Made by a program: the position numbers and the translations under genes. Source: Hordeum vulgare subsp. vulgare (lineage: Eukaryota > Streptophyta > Magnoliopsida > Poales > Poaceae). Taken from it: a DNA stretch of 64,000 bases. The stretch spans positions 560,934,176-560,998,175 of the forward strand of contig NC_058521.1 in assembly GCF_904849725.1 (NCBI RefSeq), in the 5' to 3' direction. Shown in pieces: positions 33,912-44,898 of this stretch. Positions within the stretch are counted from its first letter, which is position 1. Every line of letters begins with the position of its first letter. The notes under the pieces are model-generated. The model searched no databases and was not told the DNA's origin. It saw only the letters and a program-made list of their open reading frames with translations.

Positions 33912-35046
33912 ATTATACCATGTGTTTCATTTAACAAATACATCGTGACAATGTACTCTTTGATAGATATAGGCATATAGCACAACCCAAATTAGTTCCT
34001 AATCTACATCTCACAAATTCTTGGTAAGTCTCAATCAAACCAGAATGAACAAAAAGGTTGGATTTAATCGTACCGGTCTATATTGGGTTTTATTTCATAT
34101 TTTTGTACTTGTTTTTATTTCAGGTAACTTATTCAAATGAGAGAAAGAGACTAATAAGAATTCCGGCACCCCATTTGGAAAGATGTCATACTTATAAAAA
34201 TATCCCATGGTTGTTTTGTGATAAAATATAAAAATAGTATAAGTTTTTTCTACCAGTTTGCTACATGTAAGATTTGATATGTAATTTCTTGAAAACAAAA
34301 GAGCGCTATTTTTGCTAAGACATAAGTTCACATGTACTACTCAAATTAAATTTAAATCATTGAACTTCCTTGTCGTACATGTGAAAACGAAGGGTGATGG
34401 TCGAGAATTACACATTTGGTTTGTCTATGCAATTTGTTAATATTTGGTTTATCTGCAACGGCTAAGCTAGAATCACTCTCCACTGGAATCGTCCTTTAAT
34501 TGTCTCGGGTCGTCTCAGTCCATGAGAAAATGGAAGATATGAAGTTGGGTGATATTACAACCCAAATGAGTGCAAGAAAATTGTGCTACTCTTTTTATGT
34601 TTTGCGCTTCAAAAAAAGAAATTTGTGCTACTTGGATTGATTTTGCAAGACACGTGTGGTCCTCACCAAACTTTACCATCATAATATAGAGGATGAACGA
34701 AAATAAATAATATACAAGATGTCGTAGTGGATAGGTGGGTCTGAAGTTGTTTTTGGTATCAAAAAGAAAGACAGAAACAATATATGGCAAATTAATAGCA
34801 TATTCGAATTTCAAACTGACATAAGATAAACTAACCCTAGACCCTAGTGGCATGCATTACCTGCTAAACCAACTATACACAAGTATACAACTCATCATAG
34901 CCTACGTCACAGATTGTACCTCTGATGCGCGCGTGCTGTGTTCTAAACTTCTGCTAGATTACTGGGGATCAGTTCTGTTGGCCTCCATGCACCATTTGAA
35001 CCTCTTATTTCCGACGTACGAACTACTACATATGTACAAACCAATT
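33912..35046. other. Remainder of duplication copy 1
   Basis: No convincing gene. It matches copy 2 (about 36898-38262) except for the two MITEs and small changes. Confidence 0.7.
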
Positions 35047-35169
35047 GAATGAAACACACTTCTTTACATATATACAGATAATCAATTAAGATAATTCTAC
35101 AGTTTATTTATTACTCAAATTGCGTAAAAATAGTAATAAAAATACTATAAAAATAAGAAATATTCAATT

Positions 35170-36338
35170 GTACATCTGATAACCGGACCCAGAGGTTGCA
35201 AGAGCATCTACATACTATTGGACTACCCCCCACGCAATAGCCGCTCCCTCCCTCCCAACCCTAGCCGCCCCTCGGCTTCACCCCCTCCCCCTACCTTTCG
35301 CGCCGCCGCCTGAGGCAGCCGCCGAGCAAGTCCGGGGCGCCAAGGATGGTGGCGGCCGGGCCTAGGCTGCCCTGCCTTTGCGTGGGGAACCCCGAATCTG
35401 GAGCGGCGGCTCCATTGGCGAGGCACGGCAGGCTAGTAGCCGTGCGGGCGATGGATCTGGCATCCCGGCCGCGCGGGCGGCGGGATCCGGTGGTCGTCGG
35501 CGTCCGGCGATGGCTTTTGCGGTGGTCGGTGTGCGTGATCTGATGCCTCCCCTCCTCCCCTGTTCGGCGTGCGGGACAGCCTGGTCGGGCCGCGTTTTCT
35601 TGGGTCGCCGGTTTTGTACAGGAGGCGCTGGTGGTGGCGGGGATCTAGTTCGGTCGAAATCCCTGGTCGGCCATTGCCGGCCGCATCGACATGACGCCTG
35701 AGGGCGTCGTTCCCCTCCTTGGAGGCGTCGATATGGACTGATCCCCTCACTTCCCCTTCCCCTAGGTCTCCCAGGCGAAAGCCTTAACTTTGTTGGGCGG
35801 CAGCGGCGCTCACGGCGCCGTTCCCTTCTTGAAGGCGTCGCTTTGGGAACCTTGGGGCTGGGTGGCGCTTGTGGGTGGTGGGCGACGGCGGTGGTGCGGC
35901 CCTATCCTAGCATGGATCTGCGTCCGTTGCTTGGAGATGGACTCGCGTAGGTGGAGGTCGTCGTTTGGCGTCATGGTGGCGTCGATGACGGAGGCGCCTA
36001 CCAAGGCTGGTACCTCAATCTGATCTGAAGATGGACCAGTGGAAGATGGTGGCGACGACACATGTGATTGCGTCGGACCGGTTTGTGCCTCAGACCCTGT
36101 ATGTGGCTCGGTCGGGGCCTCCGACTTTAGATGTTAGGCTTAGGTGAGAGGATGGGGTATTTGGTCCAGCTTGCACCCCTTCATCATATGGATAGGAGCA
36201 GCAGCAGATGTTGCCAAGATGGGGGATTCATGCATATTTTTGTACCACTTTGTAAGGTCCTCGAGAATAATCAATAAAATAGCCGCATGCATCTCCCAGA
36301 TGCAGGCCGAGGGTTATCCTCCTTTTCTAAAAAAAAAC
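35170..36338 (+). mobile_element. LINE-like non-autonomous retroelement with A-tail
   Basis: GC-rich 5' part, CCTTCTTGAAGGCGTCGCTT motifs, 3' end with CGCATGCATCTCCCAGATGC, AGGCCGAGGG and an A run (36329-36337). It interrupts duplication copy 2 between ATATTCAATTG and GGGCTATACAAAGG. Its length and 3' end match the element at 39236-40813. No clear target duplication; the left 50 bp may be filler. Frames inside are not conserved proteins. Confidence 0.7.
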
Positions 36339-36428
36339 TGGGCTATACAAAGGAATAGTGTATCATTATTTAATACTTAATACTAGCAATAATAGACTAA
36401 TAAATAAAAGTGAGAATACTATCAATTA

Positions 36429-36587
36429 CTCCCTTCGTTCCTAAATATAAGTCTTTTGAGAGATTCAACTACAGACTATATACGGATGTATATAGACATA
36501 CTTTAGAGTGTAAATTCACTTATTTTGCTCTCTATTTAGTCCGTAGTGAAATCTCTAAAAAAAACTTATATTTAGGAACGGATGGAG
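36429..36587. mobile_element. Stowaway MITE (duplicate of 18939 copy)
   Basis: CTCCCTTCGTTCCTAAATAT / TATTTAGGAACGGATGGAG, TA at both sides. Confidence 0.93.
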
Positions 36588-36931
36588 TACAAACTAATCA
36601 AGATATAGTATCGTAATATATGCAATATTATGAGAAGTAGCAGTATAAAAATAAACAACTATATTTCAAAACTATGTGCCAGAATATTAAGGTTTCTATT
36701 TTACTCTTTGCTTTATTTTATATTGAAGTAGATCAATTTAGATCAACTCATTAAAGAAAATTTCGGTCATGCTTAAATTAAGGAGTGTGTTGCATTCATA
36801 TGTAATGTATACACTTTGCGTATGTTCAATCATATAGGAATTCCACAATAGGAATTCAGTAGGAATTGAGGTTGTTGTTATTGTGAGTTAAGAGGGTTCA
36901 CTATTATACCACGTGTTTCATTTAACAAATA

Positions 36932-37055
36932 CTCCCTCCGTTCCAAAATTCTTGTCTTAGATTTGTCTAAAAATGGATGTATCAAAATACTAAAACGTGA
37001 CAAGATACATTCATATCTAGACAAATCCAAGACAAGAATTTTGGGACGGAGGGAG
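36932..37055. mobile_element. Stowaway MITE, 124 bp, absent from duplication copy 1
   Basis: CTCCCTCCGTTCCAAAATTC / GAATTTTGGGACGGAGGGAG with long complementary arms (CTTGTCTTAGATTTGTCTA). Flanked by TA; copy 1 has the single TA (ACAAATACATCG, 33940s). Confidence 0.96.
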
Positions 37056-37829
37056 TACATCATTACGGTATACTCTTTGATAGATATAGGCATATAGCAC
37101 AACCCAAATTACTCCCTAATCTACATTTTACAAGTTCTTGGTAAGTCTCAATCAAACCAAAAAGAACAAAAAGGTCAGATTGAATCGTACCAGTCTTTAT
37201 TGGGGTTTATTTCATATTTTTGTACTTGTTTTTATTTCAGATAACTTATTCAAGTGAGAGAAAGTGACTAATAAGAATTCCGGTACCCTATTTGGAAAGA
37301 TGTCATCCTTATAAAAATATCCCATGGTTGTTTTGTGACAAAATATAAAAATGGTATACGTTTTTCTGCCAATTTGCTACATGTTAGATTTGATATGTAA
37401 TATTTTGAAAACAAAAGAGCGCTATTTTTGCTAAGACATAAGTTCACATGTACCCAAATTAAATCTAAATCATTGAATTCCTTGTCATGCACGTGAAAAT
37501 GAAGGGTGATGGTCGAGAATTTCACATTTGGTTTGTCTATGCAATTTGTTAATATTTGGTTTATCTGCAACAGTTAAGCTAGAATGCATGACTCCCCACT
37601 GGCATCGTCCTTTAATTGTCTCGGGTCGTCTCAGTCCATGCATGAGAAAATGGAAGATATGAAGTTGGGTGATATTACAACCCAAATGAGTGCAAGAAAA
37701 TTGTGCTACTCTTTTTATGTTTTGCACTTGGAAAAAAGAAGTTTGTGCTACTTGGATTGATTTTGCAAGACACGTGTGGTCCTCACCAAACTTTACCACC
37801 ATAATATAAAGGATGAACGAAAATAAATA

Positions 37830-37922
37830 CTCCCTCCGTCCCAAAATAAGTGTCGCAAATTTATACTAAATTAGTACAAATTTTATACTAGATCAACGAC
37901 ACTTATTTTAGGACGGATGGAG
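37830..37922. mobile_element. Stowaway MITE, 93 bp, absent from duplication copy 1
   Basis: CTCCCTCCGTCCCAAAATAA / TTATTTTAGGACGGATGGAG, TA at 37828-37829 and 37923-37924; copy 1 reads AAATAAATAATATACAAG without it. Confidence 0.96.
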
Positions 37923-38393
37923 TAATATACAAGATGTCGTAGTGGATAGGTGGGTCTGAAGTTGTTTTTTGGTATAAAAAAGAAATACAGAAACAATATA
38001 TGGCAAATTAATAGCATATTCGAATTTCAAACTGACAGAAGATAAACTAACCCTAGACCCTAGTGGCATGCATTACCCGCTAAACCAACTATACACAAGT
38101 ATACAACTCATCACAGCTTACGTCAGAGATTGTACCTCGGATGCGCGCGTGCTGTGTGCTAAACTTCTGCTAGATTACCGGGGATCAGTTCTGTTGGCCT
38201 CAATGCACCATTTGAACCTCTTATTTCCGACGTACGAACTACTACTACATATGTACAAACCAATTGAATGAAACATATCTCTACGTACATCTACCTCCTT
38301 ATACGTGTACATATACACCAGAACCCGGACCAGACGGCCGGCTTATCTAATCACCAGGGCGATCGAATAAGCAAGCCAATCCGGCGGCTAGCC

Positions 38394-38636
38394 TCATGGC
38401 GGGCAGCTCGTCGGCGGGGAAATGTTGGGGGTGGTCCCGACCGGGTTGGGTGTGCCAGGCGGCGGAGTGCACCTGGGTAGGACCTGCATGATCAGCGACC
38501 CGGAGTCCTGCCCAAGCCGAAGCCACCCGCCGTCCCCTTGAAGCAACCTCGTTGCGACGATCACATTGCAGCACTGCATCAACAGGACGGCGGCAACAAA
38601 CATCACCGCCGTCGCCATCCTCGCCGTCGACGCCAT
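38394..38636 (-). CDS. Small secreted protein, 80 residues, proline-rich C-terminus
   Basis: Begins MASTARMATAVMFVAAVLLM, a strong signal peptide with likely cleavage near residue 28 (..NVIVA|TRLL). The mature part is about 52 residues: a short Leu/Gly-rich stretch (LLQGDGGWLRLGQ) and a proline-rich C-terminus (CTPPPGTPNPVGTT, ending TSCPP) with two cysteines. The shape suggests a secreted signalling-peptide precursor or small apoplastic protein, but I do not recognise the family. It has a proper plant promoter: TATAAAAG at 38831-38824, a leader of about 160 nt with ACACACAC and TCTCTAGCTAGC, and ATG in GACGAAATGGCG context. It is a single exon, intact, with GC-rich coding sequence, and it lies just outside the duplicated block. 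It is the best candidate host gene in the window. Confidence 0.7.
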   Translation of the reverse strand: MASTARMATAVMFVAAVLLMQCCNVIVATRLLQGDGGWLRLGQDSGSLIMQVLPRCTPPPGTPNPVGTTPNISPPTSCPP

Positions 38637-38823
38637 TTCGTCGACCGGCCGATGCGTGTCTTTGCTCCGAGCTAGCTAGCTAGAGAAAGTGATCAGTCAA
38701 GTGATTGCAGTTGCAGGCGAACTATATATATCACGTAGCAGCTAGGATTGTGTGTGTTTTTGTAAGACTTGAACTGGGTTACTTACTACTTCTAGTTGGA
38801 AGAGAGGCAACTAGGGTGGCTTC

Positions 38824-38831
38824 CTTTTATA
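38824..38831 (-). promoter_or_regulatory. TATA box of the small secreted-protein gene
   Basis: TATAAAAG on the minus strand, 188 bp upstream of the ATG, followed by a CT-rich leader typical of plant genes. Confidence 0.6.
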
Positions 38832-39218
38832 GTATGTGGTGGGCAATGAGAATGTGTGCATGCCTGCCCGTTTAACCGTCAAACGAAAGCGTAATTGCGT
38901 CCGTTTCAAAAATAAGACCGGACCGGGTCTCTGTTTTTCAGCTCATTTTAGGCGCTACGAAAACTTTTCTCACGCATACATACGCGGTTTTCTGCGCGGG
39001 CCATACAATTCCAGAGTTTGAACAAATGACTAGCAATACTAGTGTTGATCGATCGACCAAAGCATGCTAATTTGGGGTCAAGAAAGCATGCAAGCTGAAC
39101 AACAGACCATGAACGTAGTACTAGTACGGTTATAGTTAGTAACGCTCACGTTCCTACATGCTATACCTAACTCTCCACTATAAGCGTCAAAGGTTTTCAA
39201 GCTTGCTTAAGCAATCTT
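38832..39218. other. Upstream region of the secreted-protein gene
   Basis: No other gene or element recognised. It contains a GATCGATCG palindrome near 39048. Confidence 0.4.
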
Positions 39219-39235
39219 ACACTAGCCAGCTATTG

Positions 39236-40813
39236 GATAGTCTTCTATCGGTGTAACCCTAGCCGCCGCCTCCCGTCGCCCCCAACCCCCTCCCGTCGCC
39301 CCCTCCCGTCGCCCCGTGGGCAATCAAGGGGTAGCCCTAGCCACCGCCGCCGGTCCTCCCTCGCTCCTCCTTCATCCTCGCTGTCGCCAGCAGCATCGCC
39401 GGGCGAAGCCTAGCTGGCAGGGGCGGCGGTGGGGATCCTCTTCCCTTCACGCGACATGGCTGGCGCGGGACGGCCGTTCATGAGGAGGCGTCGGACTAGC
39501 GCGCGGTGCGGCGGCGCGGCATGTGGATCCTAGCGACAGCGTGCGGAGCGCGTCGAAGGCTGGGGTTCGTTCTTGCGGCACGGTGTGGCGGTTGCGGGAG
39601 GGGCAAGACATAGTGGTCGCGTCCGTCGTCGAGTTCGGGTCAGATCCTCCTGGATCCGGCGTCCGGACGCCGTCGGCCAGCGTAGGATGGTGGTACTCGT
39701 CACTGTTCAGATTGAATCTTCAATGAACCAGATACCCGTGGTGTGCTTCTCTCCTGCGGTTTCCTGGCGTTGCCGGCGTGGCCGCGGATGAAGCTGGTGG
39801 AGGAGATTCAGATAAGGAAAAACCCATTGGTCGGCTCTGGCCGAGCGCGCCGACGACGACGCTCAAGGGCGCTGTTGTTCTTCCTGGAGACGTCGGTCTA
39901 CGTCTGCTCCTCCACTTCCTACCTAACTGCCTCTCGGGTGAAAACCCTAACTCTGGTGGGCGGCGGCGGCGTCCTTAACGTCGTGACCTTCCTAAAGGCG
40001 TCGCCTTGAGTGTTGAGTGGTGGTGGACACTATGTGGGTCCTGGATGGTTGCTGGTGGTGGGTACTACTTTGGGATAAACCCTAAGATCTGACTTTTCAG
40101 ACCGGACGATGGCAATACTGCGGTGCCCTTTCTCTCTTGAGAGCATCGTTTATGGAGCAGTGCTTGATGACAGAGGCAGGAGTTGGAGCGGCTTCGTCTG
40201 GCCCGAAGATTTGGTGGAACTGTCAAGCCATGTCTGGCCGACAGGTGCTACGCTGAGTCATGCCTGGTTGGTAGGAGCTACGCACGATAGTTCTTCCAGA
40301 ATCTTCGTGTCTGGACAAATGAGCGTAGGGCTGTGGCGCTGTTTGGCGCTGTGGTTGCATCGATCATCTTGCAAGGAGCTTTCAGTGGAGATGTCAAGTC
40401 ATGCCTGGCCGACAGGTGCTACGCACAACAGATCTTCTAGAATCTCCGCGTCTGGACCGACGAGCCGTGGTGGCGTCGACGGTTGGATGGACTAACAAGA
40501 TCTCTCTCCTGAAGATGGGTCAGCATCCTGATGATGATGGCGGTGTCTAAAACGTGTGCATGTGGTGTACGCTTTAGGTCTTCTGCACCGGTTGTGGGTT
40601 CCGATATGTTATGTGGATGGATTGGTGACTACACCGGTTTTAGATATGGGGAGTGAGAACACTCCACATTATCGAGTTTTGTAGGTGTGAGTGATGGCTT
40701 CGGATAGTTTGATGTATGTTTTTGTTGGACCTATGTTGAATAATTAATAAAGATGACCGTATGCATCGATTGATGCAGAGGCCGGGGGTTTGAACCTCCT
40801 TTTCCAAAAAAAA
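39236..40813 (+). mobile_element. LINE-like retroelement, 1.58 kb, with 17-bp target duplications
   Basis: Flanked by ACACTAGCCAGCTATTG (39219-39235) and ACACTAGCCAACTATTG (40814-40830), one mismatch. It ends TGCAGAGGCCGGGGGTTTG plus an A run. The body is GC-rich with TAAAGGCGTCGCCTTGAG, shared with the elements at 17129 and 35170. No reverse transcriptase frame is present, so it must have been moved by another LINE's machinery. Confidence 0.88.
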
Positions 40814-40967
40814 ACACTAGCCAACTATTGCTTTCCATGCAAATCATGCATAGATGTAGTTTCATCCTAAGTTAGTTAAACTAATTTACTTATGGTCAAA
40901 TCTATAAAAAAAATACTCCATCTCTTGTGGAATACGATGCATATAGATTTTTGTGAAAATTACGCCT

Positions 40968-41070
40968 CACTAGTAAAAAATGGATCTTTCGCGTGGAGCA
41001 GAAAAGGCCATTAATCCCGGTTTAAATTAAAACCAAGATCAATGCCACACATTGGTCCCGGTTCGAGTTG
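40968..41070 (+). mobile_element. Stray CACTA terminus fragment
   Basis: CACTAGTAAAAAATGG at 40968 is followed by imperfect CCCGGTTTAAATTAAAACC and TGGTCCCGGTTCGAG motifs, like the left end of a CACTA element; it then merges into unrelated sequence. No second terminus seen. Confidence 0.55.
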
Positions 41071-41184
41071 TCAAAGCAACAGTCTGGTCGTGTCGGATGA
41101 CGGAGGTCATGAGCCGCACGCTGCTGCGTCCGGATTCCTAACCGCCCTCGCGCGAGCGCAAAAAGCCAAGGACCAGAAGACATA

Positions 41185-41442
41185 CTCCCTCCGTCCGGTA
41201 ATAAGTGTATTTTTTTTTCTTTTCTGTCAGTCAAACTAGTTAAACTTTAACTAACTTTATTAAAAAAAATGCTAGCATTTATGACATCAAATTAGTATCA
41301 ATAGATTTGTCTTTGCATGAGGTTTCAAATATATCATTTTCATGTCATATATGTTGCTACTATTTCCTATAAAGTTGGTCAAATTTTAAAAAAATTAACT
41401 AAATACTGATCTATATGTACACTTATTTATGGACAGAAGGAG
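41185..41442. mobile_element. MITE, 258 bp, Stowaway-like
   Basis: CTCCCTCCGTCCGGTAATAA / TTATTTATGGACAGAAGGAG, flanked by TA (41183-41184 and 41443-41444). Confidence 0.9.
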
Positions 41443-41773
41443 TACATATTTTGGCTCTCGGCTAGGCACGGTCATCCGACACCACATCTACGGTATCAAA
41501 CTAGTTTTATTTGATTTTTCAGAAAATAAACTTTTGTGGTCTATATGTAACTAGGTATAACTTATTTTCAGTAGATTTTTTAATGTAAAAAGAGTGAAGT
41601 TTGAAGTAGGACAAAATATTAAAATTCAAATAATTTGAGGTGGACAAAGTATTAGTGTAATCTGTAGTTTCTTTTTTTTTAACTCTCGAGTATTGACTTT
41701 TCATTATAGTTTCTTCCTTTTTATTCTGTATATACAAGTACAAGTTATTTGACGCATTTCCGGAGTAGTGGTA
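41443..41773. other. AT-rich sequence between MITE and block Q
   Basis: No gene. The frame 41519-41872 minus crosses the block Q boundary and shows no domain. Confidence 0.4.
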
Positions 41774-41913
41774 TTGACTTTGAGTCCGGTCAGTTCGGTT
41801 GACAAACGTAAATTGTTCGCATCTGGTTATGTGGTAGTACGATCGAGTAAGCAGTGATGTCCGTATGTACAAAGGCTCACTGACTTCACATATACGTACG
41901 TGAGTATGTTATA

Positions 41914-42044
41914 CTCCCTCCGGTCCTAAATACAAGACCTCTTACATATTGCATTATAAACTACATACGGATGTACATAAATAAATTTTAAATATAGATT
42001 CATTCATTTTGCTCCGTTTTAGACATATTTTAAAACGGAGGGAG
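41914..42044. mobile_element. Stowaway MITE, 131 bp
   Basis: CTCCCTCCGGTCCTAAATAC / TTTTAAAACGGAGGGAG, TA on both sides. It lies in block Q copy 1 and is absent from copy 2 at about 42380. Confidence 0.92.
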
Positions 42045-42524
42045 TAGTATGTGGTATTCCCGCAACAAATATACGTCACGTAGTAGACACGTTGTTCATT
42101 CGTACTGCACGCATGTTCCGTGAAGGTGTGAACTTGTAGTTGTTGATCTCGGGTCTACGAATTCTCGGGCGCCGTGCTGATCAGGAAACATACGGTTGAA
42201 CCGGTACAGTTGAATCGATATACCGTTATGAGCAGTCTGGTCGTGTCAGGTGACTTTGAGTCCGGTCGGTTCTTTTGACAAACGTAATTTCTCCGCATGT
42301 GGTTACGTACTAGGACGAGTAAACAGTGACCTCCATACGTACAAAGGGTCAGTGACATATACATCCGTGAGTACGTTATACTTACGTAATATTCCCGCGA
42401 CAAAAATACGTTACGTAGTAGACTCATTGTTCATTCCTACTGCATGCATGTACCGCGTGAAGGCGTGAACTTGTCGATGCCGCGTCTACGAATTCTCGGC
42501 AGGCGGGCTCCTCGGTATATGTAC

Positions 42525-43082
42525 TGATGGGGTTATAGTCTTAGGGTAGGGTCATAGACCTGCCCTGTAGGTCCTACCCAAGTACTACCCCTCACAAAGG
42601 ACAAGGCACTTAGTCAGCTCCGACTGAATTAAGGAGTCCCCATCATCCAGTCGGTAACAGGTCCTCGATCATCCAGTCGGAGACTAGCATTCGGAGGATA
42701 TCAAGCTAACCGACTGGATACCACTCGGTACATCGTAACCCCCCTGGAGGGAAACGGTCGTACGTTTCCATATGCATTTATTAGCATTTAGGACGTACGT
42801 TACCTGTAACGTACGCATTCAATCGCCACTACTCCACCCCTGTACCGGAACCGTTGTGGAGGGCAGCGCACTCTATATAAGCCACCCTCCCCCGCTGGTA
42901 GAGGGGTTAGCAACTCATTTATATTCCATATTCCACTCGACAACAAGCTCCCATAGCACTGAGACGTAGGGCTATTACCTCCACCGTAGAGGGGCCTGAA
43001 CTCATACAACCTCGCCGTAGCTGGGACTCTGCCCATCCTTTTCGTACCCTACACATCTACTGTCAGGCTTATACCCACGACA
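42525..43082 (+). mobile_element. Solo LTR, 558 bp
   Basis: Begins TGATGGGGTTATAGTC and ends ATACCCACGACA (TG...CA), flanked by the 5-bp duplication TGTAC (42520-42524 and 43083-43087). It contains a promoter-like CTCTATATAAGCC at 42870 and downstream CAACTCATTTATATTCC. No internal domain is present, so the element was lost by LTR-LTR recombination. Probably Gypsy-type from its end sequence; family not named. Confidence 0.88.
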
Positions 43083-43304
43083 TGTACAGTTGAGCCGGTA
43101 CATGCGTATACCATTATGAGCATTCTGGTCATGTCGGATGACGGAGCTCATGAGCCGCGCGCTGCAGCGTCCGGACCAAATTCTGCAGTCGTCCCGTATC
43201 AAAATTCTTCTACGGAGTAGCAATCAAGAGGGAGGGCTTCCGAGAAAGTTTGGGGTTGCGCGCGACGGGCGACTCTGCTGCCAATCGAACGAGTTGTCCG
43301 GCCG

Positions 43305-43577
43305 CAAATCAGTTTATGGTTGGATGGTTTGGAGGACTATGGTATTTCCTGTTCATCAGAGTTTAAATCCTAGATTTGACATTAGTGCTTGCAGTGGGAG
43401 AAGACGTTTTCGTGGACTACGAAGACGTCTGTGACGACTTTGTCAATCTCAGGACGATGTGTCGACTTAGTTTCTTTCAAAGGTACTTATAGAAGTAGGG
43501 TGTGCGCGCGTGCGTTCATAGGGATGAGTGTATGCTCGTGTATGTGAGCGACTTTAATTGTACTCTGTTAAAAAAAT
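43305..43577 (+). mobile_element. SINE-like short retroelement, 273 bp, with 14-bp target duplications
   Basis: Flanked by GAGTTGTCCGGCCG (43291-43304) and GAGTTGTTCGGTCG (43578-43591). It contains a degraded polymerase III B-box-like AGTTTAAATCC (43362), the GACGTTTTCGTGGACTACG motif, GTGTGCGCGCGTGCGTTCAT and a 3' A run. Confidence 0.82.
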
Positions 43578-43591
43578 GAGTTGTTCGGTCG

Positions 43592-44508
43592 ATCCTATGT
43601 TTCATTTCCAAGTGACAGCAAAATCAGCGTAGTTTTATTTTGGTTTGCCTATAAATGGCAAAAATGCCTTTTGAAGCTTGGCCTTATGGAGATAGGTTTT
43701 TAAAAACCTCAAATTCATATTTTTACATCTAAAAAATTCTAAAAATAAATAAAGATATCAATGGAGGCATAGGAAATATGTATGTTAAATTTTAGGACGA
43801 AATTCGTTAAACCGATGTTTGTGCAAAAAAGACAATGTGGCATTTTAGCACATGATATTATTCATTCTAAAAATACATGAATTTGTTCTTTTTACACAGG
43901 TCACATCTCAAGCTATTTCATCCTGAATTTTTACCCACATATACATTTCATCATAGCATACTTGCATATATTTTTCAGATTTTTTTTAAACCAGAAAATC
44001 TGAATTTTCAATTTTTCAAAATAAAGGGTTCCATGGAGGCCCAGCACCAAAAGGCCCTGCTCTATAAATGGGACATATATGTTGTTGTTGGTTTATTTTT
44101 ATGCTTATATATGTGGCAATTGGTAATGGAGCTCGAGCTCCATGATGCCTAAAATTTGATAAGTCCAAAACCAATATATTAGGTTTCAACCTTTTTTGAA
44201 AAAAAAAATATCTATGGATATATACTATTTATATGTAATGTTTTATGCCCTAATACTTTTATGAGAGAGCTATACAAAAATAACAAAATCATGTATTTCT
44301 ACCACATGCACTATTCAGTATTCACGAACATGATTTTTGTTGTGCAGCTCACATCAAATTGTATTTCGTGCAGAAATTTTACGCACAACTCATATACATC
44401 TATAAGGAGTACTTGCGTATCTATTTTTAGATCTTTTTGCCACTAATTTTTTTATTTTTGAATTCTTTAAAATTTAGGCCTCCGTGGAGCCCGATAGTTA
44501 GCTAATAG
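43592..44508. other. AT-rich unrecognised sequence
   Basis: Contains two paralogous segments (about 43890-44035 and 44330-44475: CACATCTCAAGCTATTTC / CACATCAAATTGTATTTC, then AGATTTTTT and GGCCTCCGTGG-type ends), so it is locally duplicated. No gene. Confidence 0.5.
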
Positions 44509-44600
44509 TCTCTACTCCTAAAGGGGAAGTTGATACGCAGACACACCAATTTTTCAATGTAAATCTTATCTTAATCCAGTTTTATTACTGTTTTTCTTGC
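44509..44600 (+). mobile_element. Possible Helitron 5' terminus
   Basis: TCTCTACTCCTAAAGGGGAA starts at 44509 and resembles the 5' ends of grass Helitrons and the start at 44899. No matching 3' end was identified. Confidence 0.35.
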
Positions 44601-44898
44601 CATACCAATTGATCGTAAGTAAGGCAACCCATAATCTAAATGTATTAGAACTTTCCATGAGGTTATTTAGTAATGTATTTTTAGAAAAGAATCAATCAAG
44701 GCAATATCTAATCAATATTTAAAGACCAAATCTAAATACATTAACCTTATCATACGTGGCTTACTCACATTAATTAATCTATCTATACATCATCCAAATT
44801 ATAGTCCCTCCATTCCTTTTATGCAGGGTGTTTTTTGGGCAAGGTGACCAAGGCACAAAATTGAAAAGAATTTTAGATGAAAATATCCTTAACTAATA

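Larger units (their letters stand above)
18725..35046. repeat. Tandem duplication, copy 1 (split by CACTA-C)
   Basis: 18725-19410 plus 33909-35046 (about 1.8 kb without the transposon) aligns collinearly with 35047-38262. Both copies begin at GAATGAAACACACTTC-like sequence. Shared landmarks are the MITE at 18939, CATATAGGAATTCCACAATA, TTGAGGTTGTTGTTATTG, the ATTATACCA junction and TCCGACGTACGAACTACTA near the end. Confidence 0.92.
35047..38262. repeat. Tandem duplication, copy 2
   Basis: Collinear with copy 1. It contains three insertions absent from copy 1: a LINE-like element (about 35170-36338) and two MITEs (36932-37055 and 37830-37922), and it lacks CACTA-C. Confidence 0.92.
41060..43190. 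repeat. Ancient local duplications, partly split by MITEs and a solo LTR
   Basis: Block P (GTCGGATGACGGAGGTCATG) at about 41075-41140 recurs at 43120-43180. Block Q (TGACTTTGAGTCCGGTC) at 41774-42170 recurs at 42250-42500. Block R (GGTACAGTTGAATCGATATA) at about 42200-42248 recurs around the solo LTR (42515-42524 and 43083-43137). Divergence between copies is visible but alignment is continuous. Confidence 0.8.

Noticed and set aside
34515..34853. 112-residue frame in duplication copy 1 (and relative in copy 2)
   Set aside because: Present in both copies but with different lengths and ends; no domain, so likely chance.
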